A stretch of DNA of 42,368 nucleotides from a virus, in IMG/VR virus record IMGVR_UViG_3300035698_022899, positions 1 to 42,368 of that record. The stretch is one strand, 5' to 3'. Below the pieces are notes generated by a model, which ran no database searches, was not told where the DNA came from, and saw only the letters and a list, made by a program, of their open reading frames with translations. Positions within the stretch are counted from its first letter, which is position 1, and every line of letters starts with the position of its first letter. This document shows, one piece after another, positions 1 through 8,594 of the stretch. The position numbers and the translations under genes are program-made.

Positions 1-650
1 GACTACTTCGACTTCGACTACTTCGACAAGTACGACGAGTACGACATCGACTTCGACTACTTCGACCAGTACGACGAGTACGACATCGACTTCGACTACT
101 TCGACCAGTACGACGAGTACGACGAGTACGAGTACGACATCGACTTCGACTACTTCGACCAGTACGACGAGTACGAGTACAACCAGTACGACATTAGAAT
201 GAAGCACAAGTACGACTTCGACGACCAGTACATCGACATCTACTACTTCGACCAGTACGACCAGTACGAGTACGACGTCTACTTCGACGACCAGCACGAC
301 CAGTACGAGTACGACGTCTACTTCGACGACCAGTACGACCAGTACGAGTACGACGTCCACGAGCACGACGAGCACAAGTACGTCTACGACAACGATAGAA
401 GGAAGTACGAGCACGACGAGTACGAGTACGACGAGTACGAGTACGACGTCCACGAGCACGACGAGTACGAGCAGTACGACCAGTACGAGTACGACGTCCA
501 CGAGCACGACCAGTACGTCTACGACCAGTACGACCAGTACGACCAGTACGAGTACAACGAGTACAAGCACTACGACGACGTCGACAAGCACTACGAGTAC
601 AAGCACTACGACGACGTCGACAAGCACTACCTCAAGCACTACGACGACGC
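1..650 (+). repeat. Thr/Ser-encoding low-complexity repeat tract 1
   Basis: This stretch consists of ACG, AGT, TCG, ACC and ACT triplets in short recurring modules. Bases 130-180 are identical over 51 nt to bases 16832-16882 in an M-like tail gene. Such long identity in degenerate codons suggests recent copying, slippage or gene conversion between tracts. The repeat is almost stop-free in all frames. It reaches the window edge, which probably explains why the sequence begins here. Confidence 0.9.
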
Positions 651-721
651 TGCCATCGTTTGATGATGTGTCTGTCTTTAAAGATTTAACATATAATTAT
701 GAATTTACGGAGGACATATAA
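2..721 (+). CDS. Thr/Ser-polymer structural protein, 3' end only, with an internal stop
   Basis: The frame starting at base 2 encodes an almost pure Thr/Ser polymer (TST/TTS units) ending in a short unique tail, LPSFDDVSVFKDLTYNYEF, and a TAA at 719-721 that overlaps the ATG of the next gene. The 5' end lies outside the window. The frame is interrupted once by TGA at 200-202, in the context TTLE-stop-STS. At equivalent places in other tracts the motif reads TIEGS, so a GGA-to-TGA change is the simplest explanation. No start codon in this frame lies soon after the TGA. The same polymer occurs in tail and head proteins further along, so a virion location is inferred. The Tyr/Asp-rich reading of the same DNA in another frame is rejected as a shadow. 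Confidence 0.6.
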
Positions 722-1017
722 TGAAAAACGTTTATTACGAAAATGATGATATTACATTCCGGGGGCAGTTTGAAATAGACAACGTTGCACAGACACCGGA
801 TGCAGGATCAGCGTTAATAAAGATTATGGAAAAAGGAAGGTCTGTACCGTACTTGTCAGAAGTTGCTGCATCGATAACTGGAACGCAATTATACTATAAA
901 AAAACTGATTTACGTAAAGGCGTATTCCGCGCTTTTTTCACTGCGTCATATGGGACCGGTGTTGATCAAAGAACCGGGACAATTAATTTTATAGTTAAGA
1001 CTAAGGAAGGAAGGTAA
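721..1017 (+). CDS. small beta-rich phage protein of unknown function
   Basis: This 98-residue protein starts with ATG at 721 behind a good ribosome-binding site (ACGGAGG, 7 nt upstream) and overlaps the TAA of the preceding Thr/Ser gene as TAATG, so the two are probably translationally coupled. Its alternating hydrophobic pattern with a TPDAGSALIKI segment in the first third resembles small immunoglobulin-like or beta-sandwich domains found beside phage tail and fibre genes. I do not recognise a named family. Its place just before the terminase genes and directly after a fibre-like gene suggests a virion accessory protein, which is inference only. Confidence 0.7.
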   Translation: MKNVYYENDDITFRGQFEIDNVAQTPDAGSALIKIMEKGRSVPYLSEVAASITGTQLYYKKTDLRKGVFRAFFTASYGTGVDQRTGTINFIVKTKEGR

Positions 1018-1023
1018 TACACT

Positions 1024-1533
1024 ATGGCACGAGTCATGAACCCAAACTCATTGAAAAATTTAGGCACTAAAAAAGATCGCAAAGATGGGTATGGGCATAT
1101 GTACGCAATCCCTCAAGAGAAGATAGATAAACTGTATAAGCTCCTTGCCGACGGTGATACGCTGTATAAGGCAGCTAAAAAAGTTGACATATGTTTTACT
1201 ACAGCGAAGAAGTATTTTCTGCATGGCGATCCCCGGCGTGGAATTAAGCCGATCAAGGTGCGCATAGAGATGCTTCAGGATACTATCTCGCGTGAATTCG
1301 ATAAAGAGATAATAGAGCGAAGACGGCATCTTGTTGATGTTATTGTTAGAGCTATTGATCAGATAGAAGAAAAGATAGAAGCAAATGTTTTATCAGACAA
1401 GGCCACATATGCTAATTTAGTTTCTTTGGCAAGATTAGAAGTTTTCTTGCGAGGAGGAGGTGTAGAGACACGTGAGCGTAAAACTATTGAAGCCACAAGT
1501 GCCGAAGACATTAGATCAGCAGCAGAAGGATAG
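1024..1533 (+). CDS. terminase small subunit (putative)
   Basis: This 169-residue protein has a helix-turn-helix-like segment around residues 40-65 (DGDTLYKAAKKVDICFTTAK) followed by a long charged helical region, the usual plan of phage small terminases, which recognise the packaging site and regulate the large subunit. The gene directly precedes and overlaps the large terminase by 62 nt, which is the main support for the call. The ATG at 1024 follows an AAGGAAGG ribosome site. Family membership is inferred from architecture and position rather than from a diagnostic motif. Confidence 0.7.
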   Translation: MARVMNPNSLKNLGTKKDRKDGYGHMYAIPQEKIDKLYKLLADGDTLYKAAKKVDICFTTAKKYFLHGDPRRGIKPIKVRIEMLQDTISREFDKEIIERRRHLVDVIVRAIDQIEEKIEANVLSDKATYANLVSLARLEVFLRGGGVETRERKTIEATSAEDIRSAAEG

Positions 1534-3037
1534 GCAATGGATGATTCAGGAGTATCAGCGGTGCAAAACCGACGTAGAATACTTCATTGAAAACTATTGC
1601 CATTTTATCAATTCAAAAAAGCCTGAAGCACAGCGTGTTGGCCTGATGAAATTATGGCCGCATCAAAAACGGCATATAGCACAGCTGATAAAATTTATGG
1701 ATACGTTTGCCGAGAAGTCACGCGAGATGGGCATAAGTTGGTGTACGATGGCGTTTGAGCTGCATCAATCAATGTTTACTAACTACTTCACCTCTCTCAA
1801 CCTGTCGCGTAAAGAAAATGAAGTTCAGGATTCAGGATGCACGTATCATTCATTGATGGGCCGTATTAGGTTCATGCACGATCGGCTTCCTCCGTTCTTG
1901 AAGTTACGCGTGCATAGTCCGTTTCTCACATTTCATGTCTTGGCGACTCACTCAGTAATAAAAGGAGAGTCGGCAAATAAGAATGCCGGCCGTGATACGC
2001 AGTATAAATTTATATTCGTTGATGAAGCTGCCCATATTGATGTATTCCCTATTATGTGGAAGGCATTACGGAACGCGTCAGATTCGATCTTAGTTAACTC
2101 GACTCCTCCGGAGGACCCGCTTGATAACAAGTATGTAGAATTAAAGAACATGACCGGTAAGAATTTCAAGCTCATGAGATACCATTGGTCAGAGCATCCC
2201 GATAAAGATGAGGCCTGGTTTAAGAAGAAAACAGAATTGATGACTGCAGAAGAGATTGATCAGGAATTAGAGATAGGATATACACGTCGGGGAAGTGAAC
2301 GTTCATACGTTGAATTCACTGACGACATCCATAGAAGCCGGCATAAGATTTACCTTAATAAAAACTACCCATTGATATTAGGATTTGATTTTGGCTTAGA
2401 GATGGAAGTCATTGTTTTCATGCAGCAAGATAAACATAAGCGTCTTTTCCTCTTTGATGTATATCGCAAAACGAATACGTTAACCCCTGAGCATTATTCA
2501 AATCTACTGAAGGTATTAAGCAAACTAAGATATTCAGGCAAGGTGTCAGATATTATAGCCTGGGGTGATCCGTTTCATGGTAAACGAAGAGATAGAACAT
2601 CTAAAAGAAATGTAATAGATGAATATGCGTCAGTGTCAAAAGGCTTATTGCAGATTCGGACGCAGTACGTTTCGTTTGACGAAAAACGAAGAGCTGTCAA
2701 GCAGGTATTAAAAGACAGGGTTAACGGCCTTCCGCGTTTTGTGGTAAATTCTACATGCGAGATATTTTCCACTGCAATGACAAGTTTGAAGATGAATAAG
2801 CAGGGAGCAGATCATGTTGATAATAAGTATACTCATGAAGTCAATGCATTTGAGTATCCCACTGCCGTATTATATCCGGTAGTTAAAGCTCAGAGTATTA
2901 ATATATCACTTACGTCTAACGGTACGGATGAAGATAGCGACGAAGAAAGCGAGCCTGATGTGTATCAAGGTCATCGCAGGTCGCTGCGATCAGTAATTAA
3001 CAATAGCGGTATCATGAGGAGGAGGATCATATCATGA
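1472..3037 (+). CDS. terL: terminase large subunit (DNA packaging ATPase/nuclease)
   Basis: This 521-residue motor protein would translocate DNA into the prohead and cut it. The ATPase part shows a Walker A-like SREMGISW at residues 83-90 (the SRxxGxSW variant of T4-gp17-type terminases), Walker B IFVDEA at 181-186 and a coupling motif VNSTP near 208-212. The RNase H-like nuclease part has GFDFG with Asp306, a second acidic site in AWGDP (Asp366) and an HxxD/H-rich segment near the end. The start is GTG at 1472 behind AGGAGGAGG at 1452-1460. It overlaps the small subunit at its 5' end and the portal gene as ATGA at its 3' end. Confidence 0.93.
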   Translation: MSVKLLKPQVPKTLDQQQKDRQWMIQEYQRCKTDVEYFIENYCHFINSKKPEAQRVGLMKLWPHQKRHIAQLIKFMDTFAEKSREMGISWCTMAFELHQSMFTNYFTSLNLSRKENEVQDSGCTYHSLMGRIRFMHDRLPPFLKLRVHSPFLTFHVLATHSVIKGESANKNAGRDTQYKFIFVDEAAHIDVFPIMWKALRNASDSILVNSTPPEDPLDNKYVELKNMTGKNFKLMRYHWSEHPDKDEAWFKKKTELMTAEEIDQELEIGYTRRGSERSYVEFTDDIHRSRHKIYLNKNYPLILGFDFGLEMEVIVFMQQDKHKRLFLFDVYRKTNTLTPEHYSNLLKVLSKLRYSGKVSDIIAWGDPFHGKRRDRTSKRNVIDEYASVSKGLLQIRTQYVSFDEKRRAVKQVLKDRVNGLPRFVVNSTCEIFSTAMTSLKMNKQGADHVDNKYTHEVNAFEYPTAVLYPVVKAQSINISLTSNGTDEDSDEESEPDVYQGHRRSLRSVINNSGIMRRRIIS

Positions 3038-4491
3038 GTAAAAGAATATCTACGAACAGGAAAGCTACAACAAGGAAGAAAAAGGATAGTCCTGCATCAA
3101 GGAAGTTAACTGAGTCAACGCATAAGATAAAAGTTAATAGGGAATCACTTAAAGAAGCATATCCTATGGTCGGTGTTGAGACTAGCGAAGATGCTCAATG
3201 GCGTAGTTTGACTCAGGTTGCTCAACGTGACCTCGGTCCATTAACCCAGAAAAGAATGCAAGAGATAGCATTTTACTTATACGATTCAAATCCTCTTGCT
3301 CATAGGATAACTGAAATAACACGCGATTTCGTAGTCGGTGACGGCATACGGTTTAAGGCCAGAAACGAAGCAGTCAATAAAGTGTTAAGAGACTTTTGGG
3401 ATGATCCTGATAATGCATTAGATATAAAGCAAGACTCTAAAGTTCTTGAATTGGGATTATGGGGTGAACAGTGTTATCCGGTATTCGTCAATGCGCACAA
3501 TGGCCATGTAAAACTTGGGTACCTCGATCCAGGTGCGATCAGTAAGGTTGTTGTTGATAAGGATAATCCTGAAAGAACGAAGCAAGTTGTCTGGATGAAA
3601 AGAGGGAAAGCCCAGAAGTTAGATGTTATTAATGTAGATAACAGGAAGAGATCCATCACCGCAGGAAAGTTAGTCGGCGATTGCTTTTATTTTGCGATCA
3701 ATAAAGTCGTGTGGTCAACAAGAGGCAGAAGCGATCTTCTCACTCTGGCGGATTGGATCGACGGATACGATCAATTTCTATTTGCCAGACTAGAAAGAGC
3801 CTTTTACTTAAATAACTTTATATGGGACATCCTGTGTGAAGGAATGTCTAAGGCTGAGATAGAAGAATTTGCTAAGGACATTCGTGCTCCGAAACCGGGA
3901 TCATTAAGAATACACAATGAAAAGATTACGTGGAATATCATTAATACAAAATTAGAAGCAGCCGATGCGTCAGCTGAAGCAAAGCTGTTTAAGAATCAGA
4001 TATTAGGCGGCGCCGGATTCCCGAGCCATTGGTTCGCCGAAGGTGAAAAGACAACACGAGCTACGGCTATGGAGATGGGCCTTCCCACACTGAAGAAGCT
4101 AAAAACACGCCAGAGATATGTTAAATACATGTTTACTCACATATTCAATTTTGTTATTGACCAGGCAATAATACATAAAATGTTACCAGCAAACGTTGAC
4201 AGAACGTTTATCATCGTACCGGCACCAATTATAACCAAGGATGCAAGGGCATTAGCGCTGACCGTAGACAAATTCGCTAACGGAATGTCAACAGCGGTAG
4301 AAAAGAATTGGCTTTCAGAAAGATCGGCAAAAGACGCATTCAGCACATTCATGGTTCAGTTAGGTATCGAGTTAGATGAGCTCGAACAGATGCAGGGCGA
4401 TTACGACGACGCCAAGGGAGGTAATAAAGATGTCAAAAAAGAAGAGCCAAAAGACGACAAGAACAAAGACAAAGACAAAAATGACGTATGA
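3034..4491 (+). CDS. portal protein
   Basis: This 485-residue protein follows the large terminase and starts inside its stop codon (ATGA), with AGGAGGAGG upstream. The N-terminal 35 residues are very basic. The following segment, with RMQEIAFYLYDSNPLAHRI and then FVVGDGI, is typical of portal proteins that form the dodecameric ring at the capsid vertex and the channel for DNA entry. Length and gene order (terS, terL, portal) fit. The C-terminus is a highly charged Lys/Asp tail in DNA that also holds the start of the next gene. Confidence 0.9.
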   Translation: MSKRISTNRKATTRKKKDSPASRKLTESTHKIKVNRESLKEAYPMVGVETSEDAQWRSLTQVAQRDLGPLTQKRMQEIAFYLYDSNPLAHRITEITRDFVVGDGIRFKARNEAVNKVLRDFWDDPDNALDIKQDSKVLELGLWGEQCYPVFVNAHNGHVKLGYLDPGAISKVVVDKDNPERTKQVVWMKRGKAQKLDVINVDNRKRSITAGKLVGDCFYFAINKVVWSTRGRSDLLTLADWIDGYDQFLFARLERAFYLNNFIWDILCEGMSKAEIEEFAKDIRAPKPGSLRIHNEKITWNIINTKLEAADASAEAKLFKNQILGGAGFPSHWFAEGEKTTRATAMEMGLPTLKKLKTRQRYVKYMFTHIFNFVIDQAIIHKMLPANVDRTFIIVPAPIITKDARALALTVDKFANGMSTAVEKNWLSERSAKDAFSTFMVQLGIELDELEQMQGDYDDAKGGNKDVKKEEPKDDKNKDKDKNDV

Positions 4492-5743
4492 TCAGCTATA
4501 TAGTACGTTAGAAACAATCAAAGAGAGTATAGACAGGAGTTATTCAGCTGAGGCTGCCTTAATGCATTTGATGAAGATATCAAAAAACCTCGGGCTCACA
4601 GAAGAAATATCCCCGTGCTTTATTCAGCAGGAGTTTATCGGTGTAGATTGTATCGTAACCAGGAAAGACGGGGCCATTAGCATATCAATAGCAGACGGCG
4701 TCGACGTTACAAATAAGTTCCCAGCAGTGTGTGAATCGTTTTCTACTCTCAAGTATGATGCATTCTCATTCAAGGCAGTGCTCGAAGATCACATCAATGG
4801 CGTTATTAGTAATGAGGCGGTATTATTAGAGAGTATTAATACAGAGACGTTTGACGATGCCACTATAATGGCACAATGTTATGACGTTATTATTAATCCT
4901 ATTAATAACGATGATGTGTCAGGGTTAACATTCAAAGAACGATTCAAAATTCTATCATCGATAGATTTCCCGCAGTCTAAATTCTCTCTTGATATAAGCA
5001 AGCATGTTAACCTTGCCCCAACATCATTTGTCTCTAACCCTGATGAGTTAAAGAAAGCGTTTACTTATTTCACAGAGAACACTGTTCATCCGATGAGGAT
5101 CAATGTTCCGATAGATGGATTGCCGTTCGATCACATGATATCGGCAAATAAGGAGTCACAGCATAAGAATTCTCAATGCATGCAGTGCGAGGCAAAGCCT
5201 ACATTTGAATACTTATGGGCCGAAGGAATGGCCCATGCCTGGTTTTGCAGTGTTCATGCTAAGCAATGGGAAGCAGAACATAAAGATGATGTTAATTCTA
5301 AAAAGGAGATTAAGGACGGCCTTGCAGTATCTAAGTTCTCTGACAATAAGAACCCTAACATATTAAGCGAAAACGTATACCCGTATTCACTTATTCATCA
5401 TTGGTGGAGTGATAGCGAAGTAGAACAATGGGAGTTAATCGTCAAAGATAAAAGTATGCGTTATATACTTAACGCTAATATATCAGAAGCTAACGCTACT
5501 ATATTCTATACTACTAAGTTAACAGAAGAAATATCATTAATAGGTGGTTCAGTTGCTAAGATTCAAGAAAGTAATGGATCGCCATCTTGGATGTCCAGGG
5601 TAACTCACGGAAAAATGCGCATCATCTCAAGCGACAACATACATAAAGAATTTGAGTTTCTGTCTGGATTAGTGTCCGGAGTATGGCACGCCTCCAGAGA
5701 AAAAGACAATAGCTCATTGTGGAATCTGTCACTTAAAGAATAG
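4430..5743 (+). CDS. degenerate ATP-dependent DNA-ligase-like protein of the head module
   Basis: The chosen start is ATG 4430 (437 aa), because AGGGAGGT lies just upstream; it overlaps the portal gene by 62 nt. After a Lys-rich start, the order of segments recalls the nucleotidyltransferase fold of ATP-dependent ligases: a DGVDVTNKFP strand near residue 95, a YDVIINP...LTFKERFKIL segment near 155-180, and an end like the FEGLxxGVWxxxRE...W motif seen in LigD-related phage proteins. A clear catalytic KxDGxR is not visible; the nearest is RKDG. A probable zinc site is present (CMQC, then WFCSVH). Enzymatic ligase activity is doubtful. A structural role beside portal and protease is more likely. 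Confidence 0.45.
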   Translation: MSKKKSQKTTRTKTKTKMTYDQLYSTLETIKESIDRSYSAEAALMHLMKISKNLGLTEEISPCFIQQEFIGVDCIVTRKDGAISISIADGVDVTNKFPAVCESFSTLKYDAFSFKAVLEDHINGVISNEAVLLESINTETFDDATIMAQCYDVIINPINNDDVSGLTFKERFKILSSIDFPQSKFSLDISKHVNLAPTSFVSNPDELKKAFTYFTENTVHPMRINVPIDGLPFDHMISANKESQHKNSQCMQCEAKPTFEYLWAEGMAHAWFCSVHAKQWEAEHKDDVNSKKEIKDGLAVSKFSDNKNPNILSENVYPYSLIHHWWSDSEVEQWELIVKDKSMRYILNANISEANATIFYTTKLTEEISLIGGSVAKIQESNGSPSWMSRVTHGKMRIISSDNIHKEFEFLSGLVSGVWHASREKDNSSLWNLSLKE

Positions 5744-5750
5744 TTTTTTA

Positions 5751-5780
5751 TTGACAGGCAAACGTTTTTGTGTATAGAAT
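5751..5780 (+). promoter_or_regulatory. sigma70-type promoter for the capsid gene
   Basis: A perfect -35 TTGACA at 5751-5756 is followed after 16 nt by TATAGA, or after 18 nt by TAGAAT, within TATAGAAT (5773-5780), with a TGTG extension just upstream. It lies in the 76-nt gap before the protease-capsid gene, giving an untranslated leader of about 30 nt. This would add transcripts for the most abundant virion protein inside the late operon. Confidence 0.75.
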
Positions 5781-5819
5781 GATTCAAAGATGGTATAAAG
5801 TACACCGCTGCAATGAGAT

Positions 5820-8507
5820 ATGAAAAAAAAGAATTTACGTTCGCTTATTCCAATTTCACTGCTTGAGAGTAGTGACGGCGGTAGTACATATAAAGTAGTC
5901 ATTATAGAAGAAGGACTTTCTAAGAACGGTCGCTTCTACCCACCCGAAGTACTCAAAAAATCATTACATTTATTCGAGAAAGCAAAAGTATGCTTTTACG
6001 AATTTGCCAACAAACACTTTAATCACCTGCCAGTTAAAGTTGAGGAAATTAGGCCAGAAGGTTTCCCTCTTCAAACTGCCGGGTTTTTAGATAATGTTAA
6101 ATATGAAAGTATTGCCGTCGAAGGCAAGGAAGTCAATGGGCTAACAGGACTGTTGCATCTTTTTGACAATGATAAGATCAACCAATTGAAAGATTTGATA
6201 AAGAGCGCATGGGATAGTGGGCTCAAACAATTGCTTGGCTTATCAATAAATGCAGAAGGACCGCAATCAGTACAATTACTCAATGGTCGTCCGTTGTCAG
6301 TAGTGAATGCTATTAATAAGGTGTTGAGTGTAGATATCGTATCTAATCCGGCTGCTGGCGGCCAACTATTGCAATTGGTAGAAAGTATTAACGAATTTGA
6401 GAGGAGGGACGCAGAGATGTTTAAAGTTATTATTGAAGCTTTAAAAAAGGCACGACCTGATCTGTTAGAGGGATTGAATTTAGAAGAGATAAAAGAAGAA
6501 AATATCTCTACCATATTCGCTACCTTGTTATCAGAGGCAGCTGCCAAGACTAAGGAAGCTCAGACTGCAAAAGAGCAGGCTGATGGATTAGTAAAAGAAA
6601 AGAATGATTTAATTGCTAAGGCTGAAGAAACCGAGCTCGATGAAGCTATCAAAGCAGCCGACGCGGCAATGACAGAACAGGGTGTAAAAGAGAAAGACTT
6701 CCAAGAAGCATCTAAATCTGAATCGATCTTCAAGCAGGTATCAACATTGTTAGAAGCTAAAAAGTTTGCCCATGCTTCTGTCCTTTTGCAGAAATGCTTC
6801 AAGGAATCAAAAGCTCCGGCGAAAAAAGAAGTTCCTGCTATTAAACCGGCAAAAGAAGCGGTTAGCCCAGAACTTCAAAAAAGAATCGCTGCTCTTGAGA
6901 ATGAGAACAAACTTGCTGCATGTGGAAATAATCTTAATGTATTACTTGAAAGCTCAGGTCTTCCCATACCGGTGAAAGATAAGGTTCGCAAGCAGTATGC
7001 AGGTAAGGTTTTTGCAGTAGCAGCATTAACAGAGTCTATTAAGGAAGAGAAAACTACATTGGCAGCATTATCCGATAGTGGCGACATTATCGATCTCGGC
7101 GATGATAATGTAATGAATATTCATGTTCGCAGATCCGGCAACGAGAGAATGCAGGCTAGTCTTGACCTGACACTCGGCGTCGAACCTGAAGAATCTGAAA
7201 AAGAAGAATATGCCGGTGTTGATGGTTTTTCAAGTATTCGAGAAGCATATGTTGCAATCACCGGTGATGTTGAAGTTTCCGGTCAGATGCCAGCAAGTAG
7301 AATGCATGAAGCAGTCACTTCTGGAAGTTTCAGTTACATGCTTGGATATTCTATAAACAGACGGATGCTTAAAGAATATAAAAAGCTCCCTGATTTATGG
7401 AAAAATATTGCCAATACTGTACCATTGAAAGATTTCAAAATGCAGGAATTAATTAGATGGGGCGGATTCGGTGTTTTACCTACAGTTACCGAAGCACGGT
7501 CAACTCAAGGTACTGCAACTGACTCAGCTACTCCTAGTTACCCAGAATTAGGTTTCCCTCTGGATACAGAGCAGACATATGCTATCGCGACTAAAGGTGG
7601 ATTAGTCACCGTAACACGACGGTCTATCATCAATGATGATTTACGTCAGTTACGCAAAGTCCCTACAAAGTTAGCGCGAGCAGCAAGTAGAACTCTGAAC
7701 CAGTTTGTTTTTGATTTGATGTTAGGTTACACAACAAGCGGTATAAACGCTAATGCGTTATGGCCTGATGAGTATGGCGTTGCAAGTCAGACAGCCCTGT
7801 ATGCAACAATCCATAACAACTATGCAACTACAGCGTTGAATTTTGATAATATCAATACTTTAATGAGTAAAGGATATTATCAAGGCGAAGACGGTTATGC
7901 ATCAGCAACAGACGATGCTTCGATCAACGCAAGTGTTACTACAGTGAATGTGACTGCTGGGACCGGAACATACTTTAAAGCTGGCGATATCATCCGAATA
8001 GGCGGCGAGTATATACGCGTATCAAGCGTTTCTACCGATGCCTTAACGGTTGTTAGAGCTCAGTATGGTACAACGGCAACGGCTCATAATATAAGTGGAA
8101 CTACTTATCCGCAGGTATTTAAGATTAGTGATATTCTTGGCTTGCAGAATGCAATACTTTGGGTACCAAGAGGTCTTAAAGGAACAGCTTTGCAGATCGA
8201 GAATTCTACATTGCATCCTGAGAGTGGCGAAAATGCAGTCAATACTCTTAAAGGTGCATTTAAAACAATGGTATCTCCTTACTTGCGCGGTGATGAGAAT
8301 AATTACTACATCAGCTATGGTAAAGATGAGATCGATCTTATTGAAGTCGGTTTCCTTAATGGTCGCGAAGTACCTGAAATATTGGTACAGGACCAGCCAA
8401 CAGTCGGCAATGTATTTGTGTACGATACAATTAGGTATAAAGTTCGCCATGAATATGGTGGGGTTGTGCCTGATTTCCGTGCCTATGCGGCTGGCGTAGT
8501 TGCTTAG
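5820..8507 (+). CDS. prohead protease-scaffold-major capsid polyprotein
   Basis: One open frame of 895 residues contains three normally separate functions. Residues 1-190 look like a prohead protease: LSKNGRFYPPEVL at 33-45, His66/His69, a GLS segment with Ser142 and DIVSNPAAGG at 172-181. Residues 200-465 are charged, Ala/Glu/Lys-rich and coiled-coil-like, as in scaffolds. Residues about 490-895 match the Mu gpT-like capsid pattern (VTRRSIINDDLRQLRKVP near 598-615, then ARAASRTLNQFVFDLML). Residues about 693-770 form an inserted small domain ending in a GTTATAH motif. The ATG at 5820 has only a weak ribosome site. An internal site at 6399-6419 could make scaffold-capsid alone. Maturation cleavage sites are unknown. 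Confidence 0.85.
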   Translation: MKKKNLRSLIPISLLESSDGGSTYKVVIIEEGLSKNGRFYPPEVLKKSLHLFEKAKVCFYEFANKHFNHLPVKVEEIRPEGFPLQTAGFLDNVKYESIAVEGKEVNGLTGLLHLFDNDKINQLKDLIKSAWDSGLKQLLGLSINAEGPQSVQLLNGRPLSVVNAINKVLSVDIVSNPAAGGQLLQLVESINEFERRDAEMFKVIIEALKKARPDLLEGLNLEEIKEENISTIFATLLSEAAAKTKEAQTAKEQADGLVKEKNDLIAKAEETELDEAIKAADAAMTEQGVKEKDFQEASKSESIFKQVSTLLEAKKFAHASVLLQKCFKESKAPAKKEVPAIKPAKEAVSPELQKRIAALENENKLAACGNNLNVLLESSGLPIPVKDKVRKQYAGKVFAVAALTESIKEEKTTLAALSDSGDIIDLGDDNVMNIHVRRSGNERMQASLDLTLGVEPEESEKEEYAGVDGFSSIREAYVAITGDVEVSGQMPASRMHEAVTSGSFSYMLGYSINRRMLKEYKKLPDLWKNIANTVPLKDFKMQELIRWGGFGVLPTVTEARSTQGTATDSATPSYPELGFPLDTEQTYAIATKGGLVTVTRRSIINDDLRQLRKVPTKLARAASRTLNQFVFDLMLGYTTSGINANALWPDEYGVASQTALYATIHNNYATTALNFDNINTLMSKGYYQGEDGYASATDDASINASVTTVNVTAGTGTYFKAGDIIRIGGEYIRVSSVSTDALTVVRAQYGTTATAHNISGTTYPQVFKISDILGLQNAILWVPRGLKGTALQIENSTLHPESGENAVNTLKGAFKTMVSPYLRGDENNYYISYGKDEIDLIEVGFLNGREVPEILVQDQPTVGNVFVYDTIRYKVRHEYGGVVPDFRAYAAGVVA
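6399..6419 (+). promoter_or_regulatory. internal ribosome-binding site and in-frame ATG for scaffold-capsid
   Basis: Inside the polyprotein gene, GAGAGGAGGG at 6399-6408 precedes ATG 6417-6419 by 8 nt. The ATG is codon 200 of the long frame, exactly at the junction between the protease domain and the coiled-coil scaffold. Translation from here would give a 696-residue scaffold-capsid protein. This parallels lambda C/Nu3, where the scaffold is made from an internal start in the protease gene. The internal site is clearly stronger than the one at 5820. Confidence 0.7.
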
Positions 8508-8520
8508 TTTACGATTTCTT

Positions 8521-8558
8521 AAAAGGGCAAGTCTCAGCATAGGGGCTTGCCCTTTTTT
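8521..8558 (+). terminator. Rho-independent terminator after the capsid gene
   Basis: AAAAGGGCAAG (8521-8531) pairs with CTTGCCCTTTT (8546-8556), giving an 11-bp stem with a 14-nt loop, followed by a T-run. It lies 13 nt after the capsid stop codon and would limit read-through into the tail module, or attenuate it. Confidence 0.85.
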
Positions 8559-8594
8559 ATTATCAGCTTTTGAATATAAAGAGGAGGATACACG

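Noticed and set aside
200-202. Recoding of TGA to glycine (code 25) to explain the internal TGA
   Set aside because: Several convincing genes end at TGA with a coupled ATGA start, such as terL, so TGA acts as a stop.
1-650. A CRISPR array, because of the dense short repeats
   Set aside because: Repeats are triplet-based, without regular spacer lengths or unique spacers, and they encode a polymer in frame.
199-663. A Tyr/Asp/Glu-rich 154-aa open frame at the left edge
   Set aside because: It is the wrong-frame reading of the Thr/Ser repeat: no ribosome site, and the Thr/Ser frame continues into a unique C-terminus coupled to the next gene.
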